64,000 nucleotides of DNA from contig NZ_SSXV01000001.1 of NCBI RefSeq assembly GCF_009469595.2, forward strand, positions 248,001 through 312,000. Reading direction: 5' to 3'. The notes beneath the pieces are model-generated. The model worked only from the letters and a program-made list of their open reading frames with translations, ran no database searches and was not told the origin of the DNA. Both the position numbers and the translations under genes were made by a program. Source of the DNA: Thauera sp. 2A1. Lineage in GTDB: Bacteria > Pseudomonadota > Gammaproteobacteria > Burkholderiales > Rhodocyclaceae. Numbering within the stretch: position 1 is the first letter of the stretch; each line of letters begins with the position of its first letter. Positions 48,644 through 57,191 of this stretch are shown here, piece by piece.

Positions 48644-49204
48644 ATGCTCGACCGTGAAGGCTTTCGCCCGAACGTCGGCATCGTTCTGGTTAACGCGCGC
48701 AACGAGGTCTTCTGGGGCAAACGGATCCGCGAACACTCCTGGCAGTTTCCGCAAGGTGGCATCAAGCATGGCGAATCACCGGAGCAGGCCATGTACCGGG
48801 AGCTGTTCGAGGAAGTGGGGCTGCGCCCTGAGCACGTGAAGATTCTCGGCCGCACGCGAGGCTGGCTGCGCTACGAAGTGCCCAAGCACTGGATACGCCG
48901 CGAATGGCGCAATACCTACCGTGGTCAGAAGCAGATCTGGTTCCTGCTTCGCCTGGTGGGGCGTGATTCCGACGTCTGTCTGCGCGCGAGCCATCATCCG
49001 GAATTCGATGCCTGGCGTTGGAGTGACTACTGGGTGCCGCTCGACGCGGTGATCGAGTTCAAGCGGCAGGTGTATCAACTGGCGCTGGTCGAGCTCGCCC
49101 GCGTCCTCTTCCGCTCCCGCAGCTTCGAGATGCCGGAGAGCTACCGGCTGACGACGCCAGCCACAGCCGAGCCGGTCAAGGTGGTGCTCAACAGTCCCCG
49201 CTGA
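48644..49204 (+). CDS. rppH: RNA pyrophosphohydrolase RppH
   Basis: A 186-aa Nudix enzyme that removes pyrophosphate from 5' ends of mRNA to trigger RNase E decay. N-terminus [17 protein letters not shown], then WQFPQGGI leading into the Nudix box [20 protein letters not shown], and the [12 protein letters not shown] strand are as in E. coli RppH. Divergent from proS, an arrangement I associate with betaproteobacteria. A short hairpin (49225-49242) follows. Confidence 0.96.
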   Translation: MLDREGFRPNVGIVLVNARNEVFWGKRIREHSWQFPQGGIKHGESPEQAMYRELFEEVGLRPEHVKILGRTRGWLRYEVPKHWIRREWRNTYRGQKQIWFLLRLVGRDSDVCLRASHHPEFDAWRWSDYWVPLDAVIEFKRQVYQLALVELARVLFRSRSFEMPESYRLTTPATAEPVKVVLNSPR

Positions 49205-49224
49205 CCCCCGCGTTGATCCTCCCC

Positions 49225-49242
49225 GCACGGCGCTTGCCGTGC
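49225..49242 (+). terminator. Hairpin after rppH
   Basis: A 7-bp stem GCACGGC/GCCGTGC with loop GCTT, 21 bases after the stop. It lacks a T run, so it is a weak terminator candidate. Confidence 0.4.
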
Positions 49243-49275
49243 CTGCCGGTGTGATCTTTACTCGATGCAGGGGCT

Positions 49276-49307
49276 CGCCGCATCGCCGCATCGCCGCATC
49301 GCCGTAT
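49276..49307. repeat. Tandem repeat (CGCCGCAT)x4
   Basis: Four head-to-tail 8-bp units, the last with one change (CGCCGTAT). It ends 44 bases before the CBS-protein ATG, in its probable leader or promoter. Such repeats can change length by slippage. Confidence 0.85.
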
Positions 49308-49351
49308 GCAAGAGGGCGAGCCTTGCTCCATATCGCAACGGGAGGCTCATC

Positions 49352-49948
49352 ATGCATCGGGATCGCTTTTCACCTCTTCCGCAGGCCCATCTCGACGGCT
49401 TGCAATGCGACATCGCCGACGTGTCGGCCGAACGTCGCGTCCGACTCGACTCGCCTGCGCTGGAGGTGATGACCGACCTGCGCCAGGTACCGGCGGCCAC
49501 CGTGGATGCCGGCATGAGCCAGGATGAAGCCCACCGCGCAATGCAGGCGCGTGGCGTGAGGCTGCTCCTGGTGACCGATGCGGCGCGCGGCGTGGTCGGC
49601 CTGGTGACGGCAGCCGACTTTCTCGGCGAGCGTCCGCTGCGTGCCGCGCAGGAGCGCGGTCTGCGCGTGGGTGAAGTGAGCGTGGCGCAGGTCATGACCC
49701 CGCTCGTGGCGATGGAGGCGGTTCGCCTCGAGGACGTGCTGCGGGCGGAGGTCGGGCATGTCATCGCGACCCTCAGGCGTTCGGGCAGGCAGCACGCGCT
49801 GGTGATCGAGACGGTGGCGGCCGGCCGCGCCCGCATCCGTGGCATCTTCTCGATGACGCAGATCGCCCGCCAGTTGGGCGAGCCCCTGCCGGCGGCGACC
49901 GAGGTCGCGCGCAATTTCGCCGAGATCGAGGCTGCGCTGGCGGCATGA
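49352..49948 (+). CDS. CBS-domain protein
   Basis: A 198-aa protein with a CBS pair: first module around residues 45-100 (VPAATVDAGMSQDEAHRAM, VRLLLVTDAARGVVGLVTAADF) and second around 105-185 (VAQVMTPLVAM, HALVIET, IRGIFSMTQIARQLG). CBS pairs bind adenosyl ligands and regulate attached or partner proteins; no effector domain is attached here. The ATG at 49352 is preceded by GGGAGG. It lies between rppH and rubrerythrin with tandem repeats in its leader. Confidence 0.87.
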   Translation: MHRDRFSPLPQAHLDGLQCDIADVSAERRVRLDSPALEVMTDLRQVPAATVDAGMSQDEAHRAMQARGVRLLLVTDAARGVVGLVTAADFLGERPLRAAQERGLRVGEVSVAQVMTPLVAMEAVRLEDVLRAEVGHVIATLRRSGRQHALVIETVAAGRARIRGIFSMTQIARQLGEPLPAATEVARNFAEIEAALAA

Positions 49949-50021
49949 ACGCCGCCCGTTCCGCCCGGAACGTCGAACTTGGGGCGGACAGGACGGCGCG
50001 GATAGGCTCGGCCAATGCATG

Positions 50022-50040
50022 AAATAGCGCTCCGCTATTT
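50022..50040. repeat. Inverted repeat upstream of rubrerythrin
   Basis: AAATAGCG-CTC-CGCTATTT, perfect 8-bp arms with a 3-base centre, 81 bases before the rubrerythrin ATG. It could be an operator, or the end of the CBS transcript; no T run follows beyond the stem. Confidence 0.5.
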
Positions 50041-50121
50041 GGGCGTGCTGCGCCCGTTGTCTAGGCTGAAGATGTCCCGGCGACAGGGGCGTTCATCCAA
50101 CGGACGACAAGGAGAGGAGAC

Positions 50122-50541
50122 ATGCAACTGAAGGGTTCCCAGACCGAAGGCAATCTGAAGGCCGCCTTCGCCGGCGAGTCGCAGGCGAACCGCCGCTACC
50201 TCTACTTCGCTGCCAAGGCCGACGTCGAAGGCCAGAATGACGTGGCGACCGTGTTCCGCTCCACCGCTGAAGGCGAGACGGGCCACGCGCACGGCCACCT
50301 CGAATACCTCGAGGCCTGCGGCGATCCGGCCACCGGCCTGCCGTTCGGCAGCACCCGGCAGAACCTCGGCGCAGCCATCGCCGGCGAGACGCACGAATAC
50401 ACCGACATGTATCCGGGCATGGCAAAAGCCGCACGCGACGAGGGCTTCGACGAGATCGCAGACTGGTTCGAGACACTGGCCAAGGCGGAGCGCTCGCACG
50501 CCAACCGCTTCCAGAAGGCGCTCGATGCGCTGACCGACTGA
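50122..50541 (+). CDS. Rubrerythrin-like ferritin-fold diiron protein without rubredoxin domain
   Basis: A 139-aa single-domain erythrin. The ferritin-like four-helix bundle has the diiron ligands in the expected places: [29 protein letters not shown] and [11 protein letters not shown]. Rubrerythrins reduce hydrogen peroxide; the short form lacks the C-terminal rubredoxin FeCys4 site and needs another electron source. The adjacent Fe-S oxidoreductase gene is a candidate donor. A strong AGGAGAGGAG leader precedes the ATG, implying high expression. Confidence 0.92.
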   Translation: MQLKGSQTEGNLKAAFAGESQANRRYLYFAAKADVEGQNDVATVFRSTAEGETGHAHGHLEYLEACGDPATGLPFGSTRQNLGAAIAGETHEYTDMYPGMAKAARDEGFDEIADWFETLAKAERSHANRFQKALDALTD

Positions 50542-50557
50542 GCGACGGAGCAAGGAC

Positions 50558-50582
50558 GAACGGGCGGTGCAACCGCCCGTTC
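50558..50582 (+). terminator. Hairpin after rubrerythrin
   Basis: An 11-bp perfect stem (GAACGGGCGGT and complement) with a 3-base loop lies 16 bases after the stop and 48 before the next start. Without a T run it could act as a partial terminator that sets rubrerythrin levels above the downstream genes. Confidence 0.55.
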
Positions 50583-50630
50583 TGCCAATGGCTGGCTGAT
50601 GGCGATCCTTGCAGCGAAGGGGGAGTTGTC

Positions 50631-51983
50631 ATGACCAAGCGTGAGGGCAGTCTCGAGGCGCCGACGCGACATGCGATTGCGTGGCGTGACCCCGCCTACC
50701 ACGATGAAGCGGCGCTGCTGGGCGAGATGGAGCGCGTGTTCGACATCTGCCATGGCTGCCGCCGCTGCGTGAATCTGTGCACCACCTTCCCGACCCTGTT
50801 CGATCTCGTCGACGAGAGCAGCAGCGGTGAAGTCGACGGCGTGGCGAAGAAGGACTACTGGAAGGTCGTCGACCAGTGTTACCTGTGCGACATCTGCTTC
50901 ATGACCAAATGCCCCTACGTGCCGCCGCACGAGTGGAATCTGGATTTTCCGCACCTCATGCTGCGCGCCAAGGCGGTGAAGTTCCGCAAGGGCGAGATCC
51001 GCTTCCGCGACAAGCTGCTCACCAGCACCGACGCGCTGGGCAAGCTCGCCGCGATCCCGGTGGTGGCGCAGACGGTCAATGCCGCCAACCGCAATGGCGC
51101 CGCGCGCGGCGTGCTGCAGTCGGTGCTGGGCGTCGACAAGCGGCGCGAGCTGCCGCCCTACGCACCGGCGAAATTCCGCTCGAAGGCCAGGGTGGCCGAG
51201 CACTGGCCGGTGAGGCATGGCGAGCGCACGCCGGGCAAGGTGGCGATCTTCTCCACCTGCTACGTCAATTACAACGAGCCGGGCATCGGCCACGATCTGG
51301 TCGCGATCCTCAACCACAATGAGATCCCGACGGTGCTGGCGCGGCAGGAAGCCTGTTGCGGCATGCCCAAGCTGGAGCTTGGCGACCTGGAGGGCGTCGA
51401 GCGTCTGAAGCAGCGCAACATTCCGCCGCTTGTCGAGCTGGCGCGGCAAGGCTATGCCATCCTCGCGCCGGTTCCGTCCTGCGCGCTGATGTTCAAGCAG
51501 GAACTGCCGCTGCTGTTCCCGGACGATGCGGACGTCGCCGCAGTGGCGGAGGCGATGTTCGACCCCTTCGAGTACTTCGTGCTGCGCAACAAGGACGGCC
51601 TGCTCAAGACCGACTTCAAGCGCCCGCTGGGCAAGGTGTCGTACCACATCCCCTGTCATGGCCGAGTGCAGAACATCGGCCAGAAGACGCGCGAGACCCT
51701 GCAGCTCGTTCCCGGCACCCAGGTCAGCACCGTCGAACGCTGCGCCGGTCACGACGGCACCTGGGGCGTGAAGGAGGAGTACTTCGATCTTTCCATGAAG
51801 ATCGGCCGGCCGGTGTTCCGGCAGATGGCGCAGGCGGAGCCGGACTTCATCAGCTCCGACTGTCCGATCGCCGGCCGCCACATCCAGCAAGGCATCCGCG
51901 ACGGGGGGACCACGCTGGCGGCGCAGAAGGCGCATCCACTCACCTTGCTGCGCATGGCCTATGGCCTGGAGGAGGTTGCGTGA
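50631..51983 (+). CDS. HdrD/GlpC-like iron-sulfur oxidoreductase
   Basis: A 450-aa protein with two 4Fe-4S motifs near the N-terminus (Cys40/43/46/50 in [11 protein letters not shown], and Cys83/86/89/94 in [13 protein letters not shown]) and CCG-domain segments downstream: [17 protein letters not shown], then a degenerate second copy with [19 protein letters not shown] and DCPIAGRH. This is the GlpC/heterodisulfide reductase D architecture, used to pass electrons to or from quinones or thiols. It is sandwiched between rubrerythrin and a DUF3501 gene; the stop overlaps the next start (TGATG). Substrate unknown. Confidence 0.9.
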   Translation: MTKREGSLEAPTRHAIAWRDPAYHDEAALLGEMERVFDICHGCRRCVNLCTTFPTLFDLVDESSSGEVDGVAKKDYWKVVDQCYLCDICFMTKCPYVPPHEWNLDFPHLMLRAKAVKFRKGEIRFRDKLLTSTDALGKLAAIPVVAQTVNAANRNGAARGVLQSVLGVDKRRELPPYAPAKFRSKARVAEHWPVRHGERTPGKVAIFSTCYVNYNEPGIGHDLVAILNHNEIPTVLARQEACCGMPKLELGDLEGVERLKQRNIPPLVELARQGYAILAPVPSCALMFKQELPLLFPDDADVAAVAEAMFDPFEYFVLRNKDGLLKTDFKRPLGKVSYHIPCHGRVQNIGQKTRETLQLVPGTQVSTVERCAGHDGTWGVKEEYFDLSMKIGRPVFRQMAQAEPDFISSDCPIAGRHIQQGIRDGGTTLAAQKAHPLTLLRMAYGLEEVA

Positions 51984-52567
51984 TGGCGATCGCACGCGAC
52001 AGCCTGTTGAGCCTCGAACAGTACGCGCGCGAGCGGCCCGCGTTTCGCGCGCGGGTGCTGGCCCACAAGAAGGCCCGCACGCTGCACGTCGGCGAACACG
52101 TGACGCTGGTGTTCGAGGATGAGCTGACCATCCGCTACCAGGTGCAGGAGATGCTGCGCATCGAGCGCATCTTCGAGGAGGCCGGCATCCGGGACGAACT
52201 CGACGCCTACAGTCCGCTCGTTCCCGACGGGCTGAACTGGAAGGCGACGATGCTGATCGAATTCCCCGACGAGACCGAACGCCGGCTCTGGCTCGGTCGC
52301 CTGAAAGGTATCGAGCGCCGGGTGTGGGTGAAGGTGGCGGGGTTCGAACCGGTCTTTGCCATTGCCGACGAGGACCTCGAGCGGGAGAATGACGAAAAGA
52401 CGTCGTCGGTGCATTTCCTGCGCTTCGAACTCGGTGCCGAGCGGGCGCGCGCGATGCTGCTGGGAGCGGCTCTGGCCGTCGGCATCGACCATCCCGCCTA
52501 CGCGGCGGTCGTCGAGCCGGTTCCGGCGACGGTTCGCAACTCGCTCTGTGGAGATCTGCGCGTTTGA
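51983..52567 (+). CDS. DUF3501 family protein
   Basis: A 194-aa cytoplasmic protein matching the DUF3501 family as I recall it: [24 protein letters not shown] at the N-terminus written across residues 11-34, followed by [14 protein letters not shown] and the [13 protein letters not shown] segment. Function is unknown; the gene regularly follows the rubrerythrin/Fe-S pair. Its start overlaps the preceding stop by one base and its stop overlaps the next start, so the unit is tightly coupled. Confidence 0.88.
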   Translation: MAIARDSLLSLEQYARERPAFRARVLAHKKARTLHVGEHVTLVFEDELTIRYQVQEMLRIERIFEEAGIRDELDAYSPLVPDGLNWKATMLIEFPDETERRLWLGRLKGIERRVWVKVAGFEPVFAIADEDLERENDEKTSSVHFLRFELGAERARAMLLGAALAVGIDHPAYAAVVEPVPATVRNSLCGDLRV

Positions 52568-53115
52568 AAAACTCATCGCGTTCCAGCATCCGCGGGGGCC
52601 TGTTGGCCCTCGCTTGTTTTTCCGCGCTCGCGCTGTCGGCCGGCAGTTTCGCCGCCGGCCTGCTGACCGATCCGGACCCCAATTGGCAGGAGGAAGATTA
52701 CGTGCTGCCGCCTGCGCCGGCTGAAGCCAGCCTGAGGGCGTTCTTTGTCAGCAGCGCCTCGCCCAACCGCTTCTTCGTCGACGAGCGCAGCGTGAGCGTC
52801 GGGCGCGACGGTGTCGTGCGCTACGTGCTTGTGGTGCGCACGCCGGGTGGCGCCGAGAACGTCACCTTCGAAGGCATACGCTGCGCCACCGGCGAGCGGC
52901 GCATCTACGCCAGCGGCCGCAAGAGCGGCGAGTGGGCGCCGATGAAGGTGAGCGAGTGGCAGCCCATCGGCGACAATTCGTACAATCGGCCGCGCGCTGC
53001 GCTGGCTTACGATTATTTCTGTGATGGCCCCGCTGCGCCACGTGACCGCAACCATGCGCTGCGCCGGCTGCAGGGCGAGCGGGATCCCGGCGAGCCAGGA
53101 GGAAACCGGCCATGA
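52564..53115 (+). CDS. CNP1-like exported protein
   Basis: A 183-aa protein with a signal peptide (residues 1-30, hydrophobic core [18 protein letters not shown]) and a CNP1-like domain ([44 protein letters not shown]). The family, first noted as cryptic neisserial protein 1, has no firm function. The start is a TTG at 52564 overlapping the DUF3501 stop, the only candidate preserving the charged signal-peptide N-terminus KNSSRSSIR. It overlaps coq7 by 4 bases. Confidence 0.85.
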   Translation: MKNSSRSSIRGGLLALACFSALALSAGSFAAGLLTDPDPNWQEEDYVLPPAPAEASLRAFFVSSASPNRFFVDERSVSVGRDGVVRYVLVVRTPGGAENVTFEGIRCATGERRIYASGRKSGEWAPMKVSEWQPIGDNSYNRPRAALAYDYFCDGPAAPRDRNHALRRLQGERDPGEPGGNRP

Positions 53116-53732
53116 TCGATCAACTGATACTCGAATTCGACAAGGCATTGCGCACCGTCTTCGCTCCGGCGCGCAGCGTGCGTCCCGTGCCGGGTGACGA
53201 GCTTCCCGACGCGGCGCTCGAAGACGACGAGCGGCGCCACGCGGCCGCCCTGATGCGCGTCAATCATGTCGGCGAGATCTGCGCCCAGGCGCTCTACCAG
53301 GGCCAGGCGCTGATGTCGCGCGACCCGGCGATCCGCGAATCGCTGCAGCAGGCGTCGGACGAAGAAACCGAGCACCTCGCGTGGACCGAACGGCGCATTG
53401 CCGAACTGGGTGGTCGCAAGAGCCTGCTGAATCCGCTGTGGTACGGCGGCGCGCTGGCGGTCGGCATGGCCGCGGGTCGCTTCGGCGACCGCTGGAATCT
53501 CGGCTTCCTGGCGGAGACCGAGCGCCAGGTCGAGGCTCACCTAAAGAGCCATCTCGAGAGCCTGCCGGCGCAGGATCGCAAGTCGCGAGCCATCGTCGAG
53601 CAGATGAAGGCCGACGAAGTCGAGCACGCCGAAACGGCGCTGCGGCTCGGCGCTCAGGAACTGCCGGCGCCGGTAAAGGGCGTCATGAAGCTCGCCGCGC
53701 GCGTGATGACGCGCACGACCTACTGGGTGTGA
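53112..53732 (+). CDS. coq7: Demethoxyubiquinone hydroxylase Coq7
   Basis: A 206-aa membrane-associated diiron monooxygenase performing the penultimate hydroxylation in ubiquinone synthesis. Ferritin-like ligands are visible in [44 protein letters not shown] and [10 protein letters not shown]. The betaproteobacterial form has an N-terminal extension, seen here. ATG at 53112 overlaps the CNP1-like stop (ATGA). The CNP1-coq7 pair is typical of betaproteobacteria, in my recollection. Confidence 0.95.
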   Translation: MIDQLILEFDKALRTVFAPARSVRPVPGDELPDAALEDDERRHAAALMRVNHVGEICAQALYQGQALMSRDPAIRESLQQASDEETEHLAWTERRIAELGGRKSLLNPLWYGGALAVGMAAGRFGDRWNLGFLAETERQVEAHLKSHLESLPAQDRKSRAIVEQMKADEVEHAETALRLGAQELPAPVKGVMKLAARVMTRTTYWV

Positions 53733-53804
53733 ACGGCAGGCGCCGCGCTCGGCCACTTCCGCCGCGCGGCGCGTCTTCGTCCCGGCCGGTGGCGGGCGGA
53801 GCGC

Positions 53805-54224
53805 TCAGTCGACGTCGACGATCTCGCACTCGTGCGTGATCTCGGCCGTCTTGGCGAGGATGATCGACGCCGAGCAGTATTTCTCCGCCGACAGGTGAAT
53901 CGCGCGTTCGACCACCTCGCGCTTGAGGTTCCTGCCCGTCACGGTGTAGATGAAGCGGATGCGGGTGAACACCTTGGGGTCCGTCTCCGCGCGCTCGGCT
54001 TCCAGCCGGACTTCGCAGCCGCGGATGTCGTGGCGTCCGCGCTTCATGATCAGCACGACGTCGAATGCGGTGCAGCCGCCCGCGCCGGCCAGCATCAGCT
54101 CCATCGGGCGTGGCGCGAGGTTGCGCCCGCCGGCGTCGGGTGCGCCGTCCATCGCCACCAGGTGTCCGGTTCCTGTCTCGGCCATGAAGGTCATGCCGTC
54201 CACCCACTTGATCGTGCATTCCAT
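53805..54224 (-). CDS. OsmC family protein, YhfA type
   Basis: A 139-aa OsmC/Ohr-fold protein close to E. coli YhfA. The two family cysteines are kept, Cys51 in AGGCTAFDVV and Cys117 in SAEKYCSAS. OsmC and Ohr enzymes reduce organic hydroperoxides, but the YhfA branch has no firm substrate. It converges with coq7. I chose the ATG at 54224, which begins MECTIKWVDGMTF and has GGAG upstream; an ATG at 54239 is the alternative. Confidence 0.9.
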   Translation of the reverse strand: MECTIKWVDGMTFMAETGTGHLVAMDGAPDAGGRNLAPRPMELMLAGAGGCTAFDVVLIMKRGRHDIRGCEVRLEAERAETDPKVFTRIRFIYTVTGRNLKREVVERAIHLSAEKYCSASIILAKTAEITHECEIVDVD

Positions 54225-54494
54225 GCGTCTTGTCTCCATGAACTTCCGGCCTCGCAGCCGGTCTGCGGAAAGCAGCGCGGCATTCTACCGGAGACGGCGG
54301 AAGGCTTCCCGCGCAAGCGGCCGGTTGCAGCCGGGGCGGTGGCAAAGTGGCGCGAATGTCGTCGCGGCCAATCACGCCATCGCATTCGTCTGCTCTGTAC
54401 CAAAGCGTATGGCCGCAGTGCGCAACACAACATGGCAAAGAAATATAGTGGGGAGCGGGCCGAGGCCGTCGCTTGGCCATCCCAGGAAGGCAAA
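54225..54494. other. Intergenic region upstream of the AT-rich element
   Basis: These 270 bases contain the OsmC-gene promoter on the minus strand. I see no gene and no clear RNA in them; base composition turns AT-rich from about 54480. Confidence 0.5.
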
Positions 54495-54523
54495 TTGAGA
54501 CAAATCAATATTTTGAGAATAAA
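54495..54523 (+). promoter_or_regulatory. Possible sigma-70 promoter in AT-rich patch
   Basis: TTGAGA (5/6 to consensus) and AATAAA (4/6) separated by 17 bases, inside the only strongly AT-rich stretch of the window. It would start a transcript near 54530 that ends at the terminator at 54695. Confidence 0.45.
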
Positions 54524-54556
54524 TAAGAGCCACTTATGGAATGATCCAAAGATTTA

Positions 54557-54571
54557 TTGTGCGTCGCACAA
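54557..54571. repeat. Palindrome TTGTGCG-T-CGCACAA
   Basis: A perfect 7-bp inverted repeat with a one-base centre. The loop is too small for an RNA hairpin at full pairing, so a dimeric DNA-binding protein site is more likely. No cognate regulator can be named. Confidence 0.55.
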
Positions 54572-54694
54572 AATCTGCTTGCCCGAGCCCGGCGACGTAT
54601 GGATAATCCGTCTCAGTCGGATCGCAGTCGCACCGCAAAACGGGTGCCGGATCCAAACGGTGTCTCCTCCACCCTCCTCCTTTGGTGTGGATTT

Positions 54695-54724
54695 AACGCA
54701 GTCCCAACGGACTGCGTTTTTTTT
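54695..54724 (+). terminator. Strong orphan intrinsic terminator
   Basis: A 10-bp perfect stem AACGCAGTCC/GGACTGCGTT, loop CAAC, followed by a run of eight T including the stem end. It is the strongest intrinsic terminator in the window and shields the rplM promoter. Confidence 0.9.
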
Positions 54725-54752
54725 GCCTGTCTCGCCCGCGCGTGCAACTCGA

Positions 54753-54782
54753 TTGACACACGGGCCTGCTTCGCCTTAGCAT
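54753..54782 (+). promoter_or_regulatory. Probable rplM-rpsI promoter
   Basis: A consensus -35 TTGACA and a -10 TAGCAT 18 bases apart, giving a start near 54789 and a leader of about 50 bases before rplM. Confidence 0.7.
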
Positions 54783-54838
54783 TGCCAGCTTTCCGTTTGG
54801 TGGCCGGCACGCAAGGCCTGACAAGATCGAGGTTTTAA

Positions 54839-55267
54839 ATGAAGACGTTTTCTGCCAAGCCGCACGAGGTAAAGCGCGACTGGTTCGTTGTCGACGGCAC
54901 GGACAAGGTGCTTGGTCGCCTCGCAGCCGAAGTGGCCCGCCGCCTGCGTGGCAAACACAAAGCCATCTACACGCCGCACGTCGATACCGGTGACTTCATC
55001 GTCGTCGTCAACGTCGAAAAGCTGCGCGTGACCGGCAACAAGGCGCAGGACAAGAAGTACTACCGTCACTCGGGCTACCCGGGCGGTATCTACGAAACCA
55101 ACTTCACCAAGCTCCAGCAGCGCTTCCCCGAGCGTGTGCTCGAGAAGGCGGTGAAGGGCATGCTGCCTAAGGGCCCGCTGGGCTACGCCATGCTGAAGAA
55201 GCTGAAGTGCTACGCGGGTCCGTCGCATCCGCACACCGCTCAGCAGCCGCAAGTTCTCGAGATCTGA
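54839..55267 (+). CDS. rplM: 50S ribosomal protein L13
   Basis: The 142-aa large-subunit protein L13, an early assembly protein. Motifs [21 protein letters not shown] and the HSGYPGG segment are universal; length equals E. coli L13. It forms the standard two-gene operon with rpsI, 12 bases downstream, under a consensus-like promoter. Confidence 0.98.
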   Translation: MKTFSAKPHEVKRDWFVVDGTDKVLGRLAAEVARRLRGKHKAIYTPHVDTGDFIVVVNVEKLRVTGNKAQDKKYYRHSGYPGGIYETNFTKLQQRFPERVLEKAVKGMLPKGPLGYAMLKKLKCYAGPSHPHTAQQPQVLEI

Positions 55268-55279
55268 AGGAGCCGATAG

Positions 55280-55672
55280 ATGGCTGTCACTTACAACTAC
55301 GGTACCGGTCGCCGCAAGACTGCGGTCGCTCGCGTGTTCATCAAGCCGGGCACCGGCAACATCGTCGTCAACGGCAAGCCGGTTGACGAGTTCTTCTCGC
55401 GCGAAACCGGTCGCATGATCGTGCGTCAGCCGCTGGTGCTCACCGGCAACGAAGGCAAGTTCGACATCATGGTGAACGTCGTCGGTGGTGGCGAATCCGG
55501 CCAGGCCGGCGCCGTGCGCCACGGCATCACCCGCGCGCTGATCGACTACAGCGCCGAGCTGAAGCCGGACCTGCGTGCCGCCGGCTTCGTGACCCGCGAC
55601 GCCCGTGAAGTGGAGCGCAAGAAGGTCGGCCTGCGCAAGGCCCGCCGCGCGAAGCAGTTCTCCAAGCGCTGA
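55280..55672 (+). CDS. rpsI: 30S ribosomal protein S9
   Basis: The 130-aa small-subunit protein S9. N-terminal [16 protein letters not shown], the [15 protein letters not shown] segment and the C-terminal [17 protein letters not shown] tail, whose last residues reach the P site, are all intact. AAGGAG precedes the ATG. A bidirectional terminator follows. Confidence 0.98.
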   Translation: MAVTYNYGTGRRKTAVARVFIKPGTGNIVVNGKPVDEFFSRETGRMIVRQPLVLTGNEGKFDIMVNVVGGGESGQAGAVRHGITRALIDYSAELKPDLRAAGFVTRDAREVERKKVGLRKARRAKQFSKR

Positions 55673-55684
55673 TCCGCGTTTGTC

Positions 55685-55726
55685 GCACAAACAAGAAGCC
55701 GCCTTCGGGCGGCTTTTTGTTTGTGC
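55685..55726. terminator. Bidirectional terminator between rpsI and pip
   Basis: A 19-base-arm imperfect inverted repeat centred on a TTCG loop: inner stem AGCCGCC/GGCGGCT, then an outer ACAAACAA/TTGTTTGT stem that supplies T tracts in both directions. It serves rpsI on plus and the converging peptidase gene on minus. Confidence 0.9.
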
Positions 55727-55739
55727 GCTTCGCTTTCGG

Positions 55740-56774
55740 CTACGCGCGGTCCTCGTTCGGCCAACCGGCGAAAGTGCCGTGGGCGAGGAAATGGTCGCCG
55801 GCGGCGACCAGGGCCCGTGTCATGGGCGCGTCGAACGGGCTGTGACCGGCGCCATCGACCAACAACAGCCGGCTGTCCGGCAGCGCCTGATGTACGGCCC
55901 ATGCGTTCGACGGACGGCAGACCAGGTCGAGGCGGCCATGCAGGATTGCAGTCGGCAATCCCCGCAGTGCCCGCGCGAAGTCGAGCGCGCGCGCCCTGCC
56001 GATGAAACATTCGTGGCGCAGGTAATGCGCCTGCAGGCGGTATTTGGCGAGTTGTCCGGCAGCGGTTTCACGGCTCGTCCGGCCGGCGAGCGCGGGCGGA
56101 AGGCCTGGCCGCGACAGTGCTTCCTCCCAGTCCATCCAGTGGCGCACGGCCTCGACGGCTTCATCGTTGTCATCCCCCCGCACGGTATCGAAATACCACG
56201 TCGCGAGCTCGCTACGGTGTGCTGACGGCGCCGGGACGGCAAGGGCCGCCCAATGGTCGGGCAGCAGTTGTCCGGCGCCGTTGAAGAACCAGTCGATGTC
56301 GTCATTCCCGGTGAGGAAGATGCCGCGCAGGATGGCGCCCAGGCAGGCTTCACGGTGCTGCGCGCAGTAGGCGAGGGCGAGGCTCGAGCCCCAGGAGCCG
56401 CCGAACACCAGCCAGCGAAGCCCCCCCAGGTGTGCGCGCAATCGCTCGATGTCGGCCACCAGGTCGGCAGTCGTGTTGGCGAGGCATTCGCCGGCAGGCG
56501 TGCTGCGCCCGCAGCCGCGCTGGTCGAACAGCACGATGCGCCAGGCCGGGTTCAGCAGCCTGCGGTGGCGCGGGCTGCAACCGCTGCCCGGTCCGCCGTG
56601 CAGGAAGAGCGCCGCCGGGCCGTCCAGCGTTCCGCATTGTTCGTAGTAGATGCGGTGGCCGTCGCCCACGTCCAGCCAGCCTGCGTCAAAGGGCTCGATC
56701 GGCGGAAATGGCAGATCGTCTTCGACCGAGGCCGGGACGGGGGAGGGGGAAGGCGAAGGGATGGAAGAAGACAT
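55740..56774 (-). CDS. pip: Proline iminopeptidase (S33)
   Basis: A 344-aa alpha/beta-hydrolase releasing N-terminal proline from peptides. The oxyanion motif HGGPG is at residues 59-63, the nucleophile Ser127 in GGSWGSSLAL, the Asp in LHGRLDLVCRP and the His in GAGHSPFD. The N-terminal 25 residues (SIPSPSPSPVPAS) are a Ser/Pro tail not seen in most relatives, so a later start is possible, but no better ATG precedes DDLPFPPIEPFDAGWL. Cytoplasmic. It converges on rpsI. Confidence 0.93.
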   Translation of the reverse strand: MSSSIPSPSPSPVPASVEDDLPFPPIEPFDAGWLDVGDGHRIYYEQCGTLDGPAALFLHGGPGSGCSPRHRRLLNPAWRIVLFDQRGCGRSTPAGECLANTTADLVADIERLRAHLGGLRWLVFGGSWGSSLALAYCAQHREACLGAILRGIFLTGNDDIDWFFNGAGQLLPDHWAALAVPAPSAHRSELATWYFDTVRGDDNDEAVEAVRHWMDWEEALSRPGLPPALAGRTSRETAAGQLAKYRLQAHYLRHECFIGRARALDFARALRGLPTAILHGRLDLVCRPSNAWAVHQALPDSRLLLVDGAGHSPFDAPMTRALVAAGDHFLAHGTFAGWPNEDRA

Positions 56775-57056
56775 GGAAACATTGACCTCGTGTCCTGCGG
56801 CGGGGCGGGTCGCGCTCGGGCGGTGATACCGGCGCGAAGGTCGGAGTTTTTCATTGCCGACATCCTAGCGGGCCGGAGCCTTGCGCCGCGTCCGGATGTC
56901 CGTCGCCGAAGCCTCATGAAAATCATGAGGTCACTTCAGTCGATTTCGGGACGCTGGCCCAGCGGGTGGATCGCTATCGTATGGGCGTGCCACCGTGTGT
57001 CCGTCCCGGCATATGGCGGGCACGCTTCCAACCCACGAGACGACAGGAGACAAATC
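56775..57056. promoter_or_regulatory. Upstream region of the pqq operon
   Basis: A 282-base gap divergent between pip and pqqA. It contains a perfect inverted repeat at 56912-56930 (CCTCATGA-AAA-TCATGAGG), 126 bases before pqqA, which may be a regulator site. No convincing sigma-70 pair was picked out. Confidence 0.5.
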
Positions 57057-57131
57057 ATGAAATGGGAAACCCCGGCAGCCTGCGATTTCCGCTTCGGCTT
57101 TGAAATCACGATGTACATCGCAACGCGCTGA
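57057..57131 (+). CDS. pqqA: PQQ precursor peptide PqqA
   Basis: A 24-residue peptide starting MKWETPAACDFRFGFEI. The conserved Glu16 and Tyr20 (in FEITMYIA, pattern E-x3-Y) are the residues that PqqE crosslinks and that become the PQQ skeleton. AGGAG lies seven bases before the ATG. It is 60 bases upstream of pqqB, leading the operon. Confidence 0.96.
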   Translation: MKWETPAACDFRFGFEITMYIATR

Positions 57132-57191
57132 TCACTGAAGCCACGAGGCGGGAGCGGCTGAGCCAGCGCTTCCGTCCTCGGCCGACCGCCC

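Larger units (their letters stand above)
54530..54724 (+). ncRNA. Candidate small RNA of about 195 nt ending at a strong orphan terminator
   Basis: A very good intrinsic terminator here has no gene in front of it on the same strand: the nearest upstream plus-strand gene is coq7, nearly 1 kb away, with a minus-strand gene between. With a plausible promoter at 54495 this suggests a non-coding transcript. A short reading frame (54557-54838) runs through the terminator and is not gene-like. Start and existence are inferred. Confidence 0.4.

Noticed and set aside
54557..54838. 93-codon open frame before rplM
   Set aside because: It passes through the strong terminator and the rplM promoter and shows no ribosome site or family resemblance.
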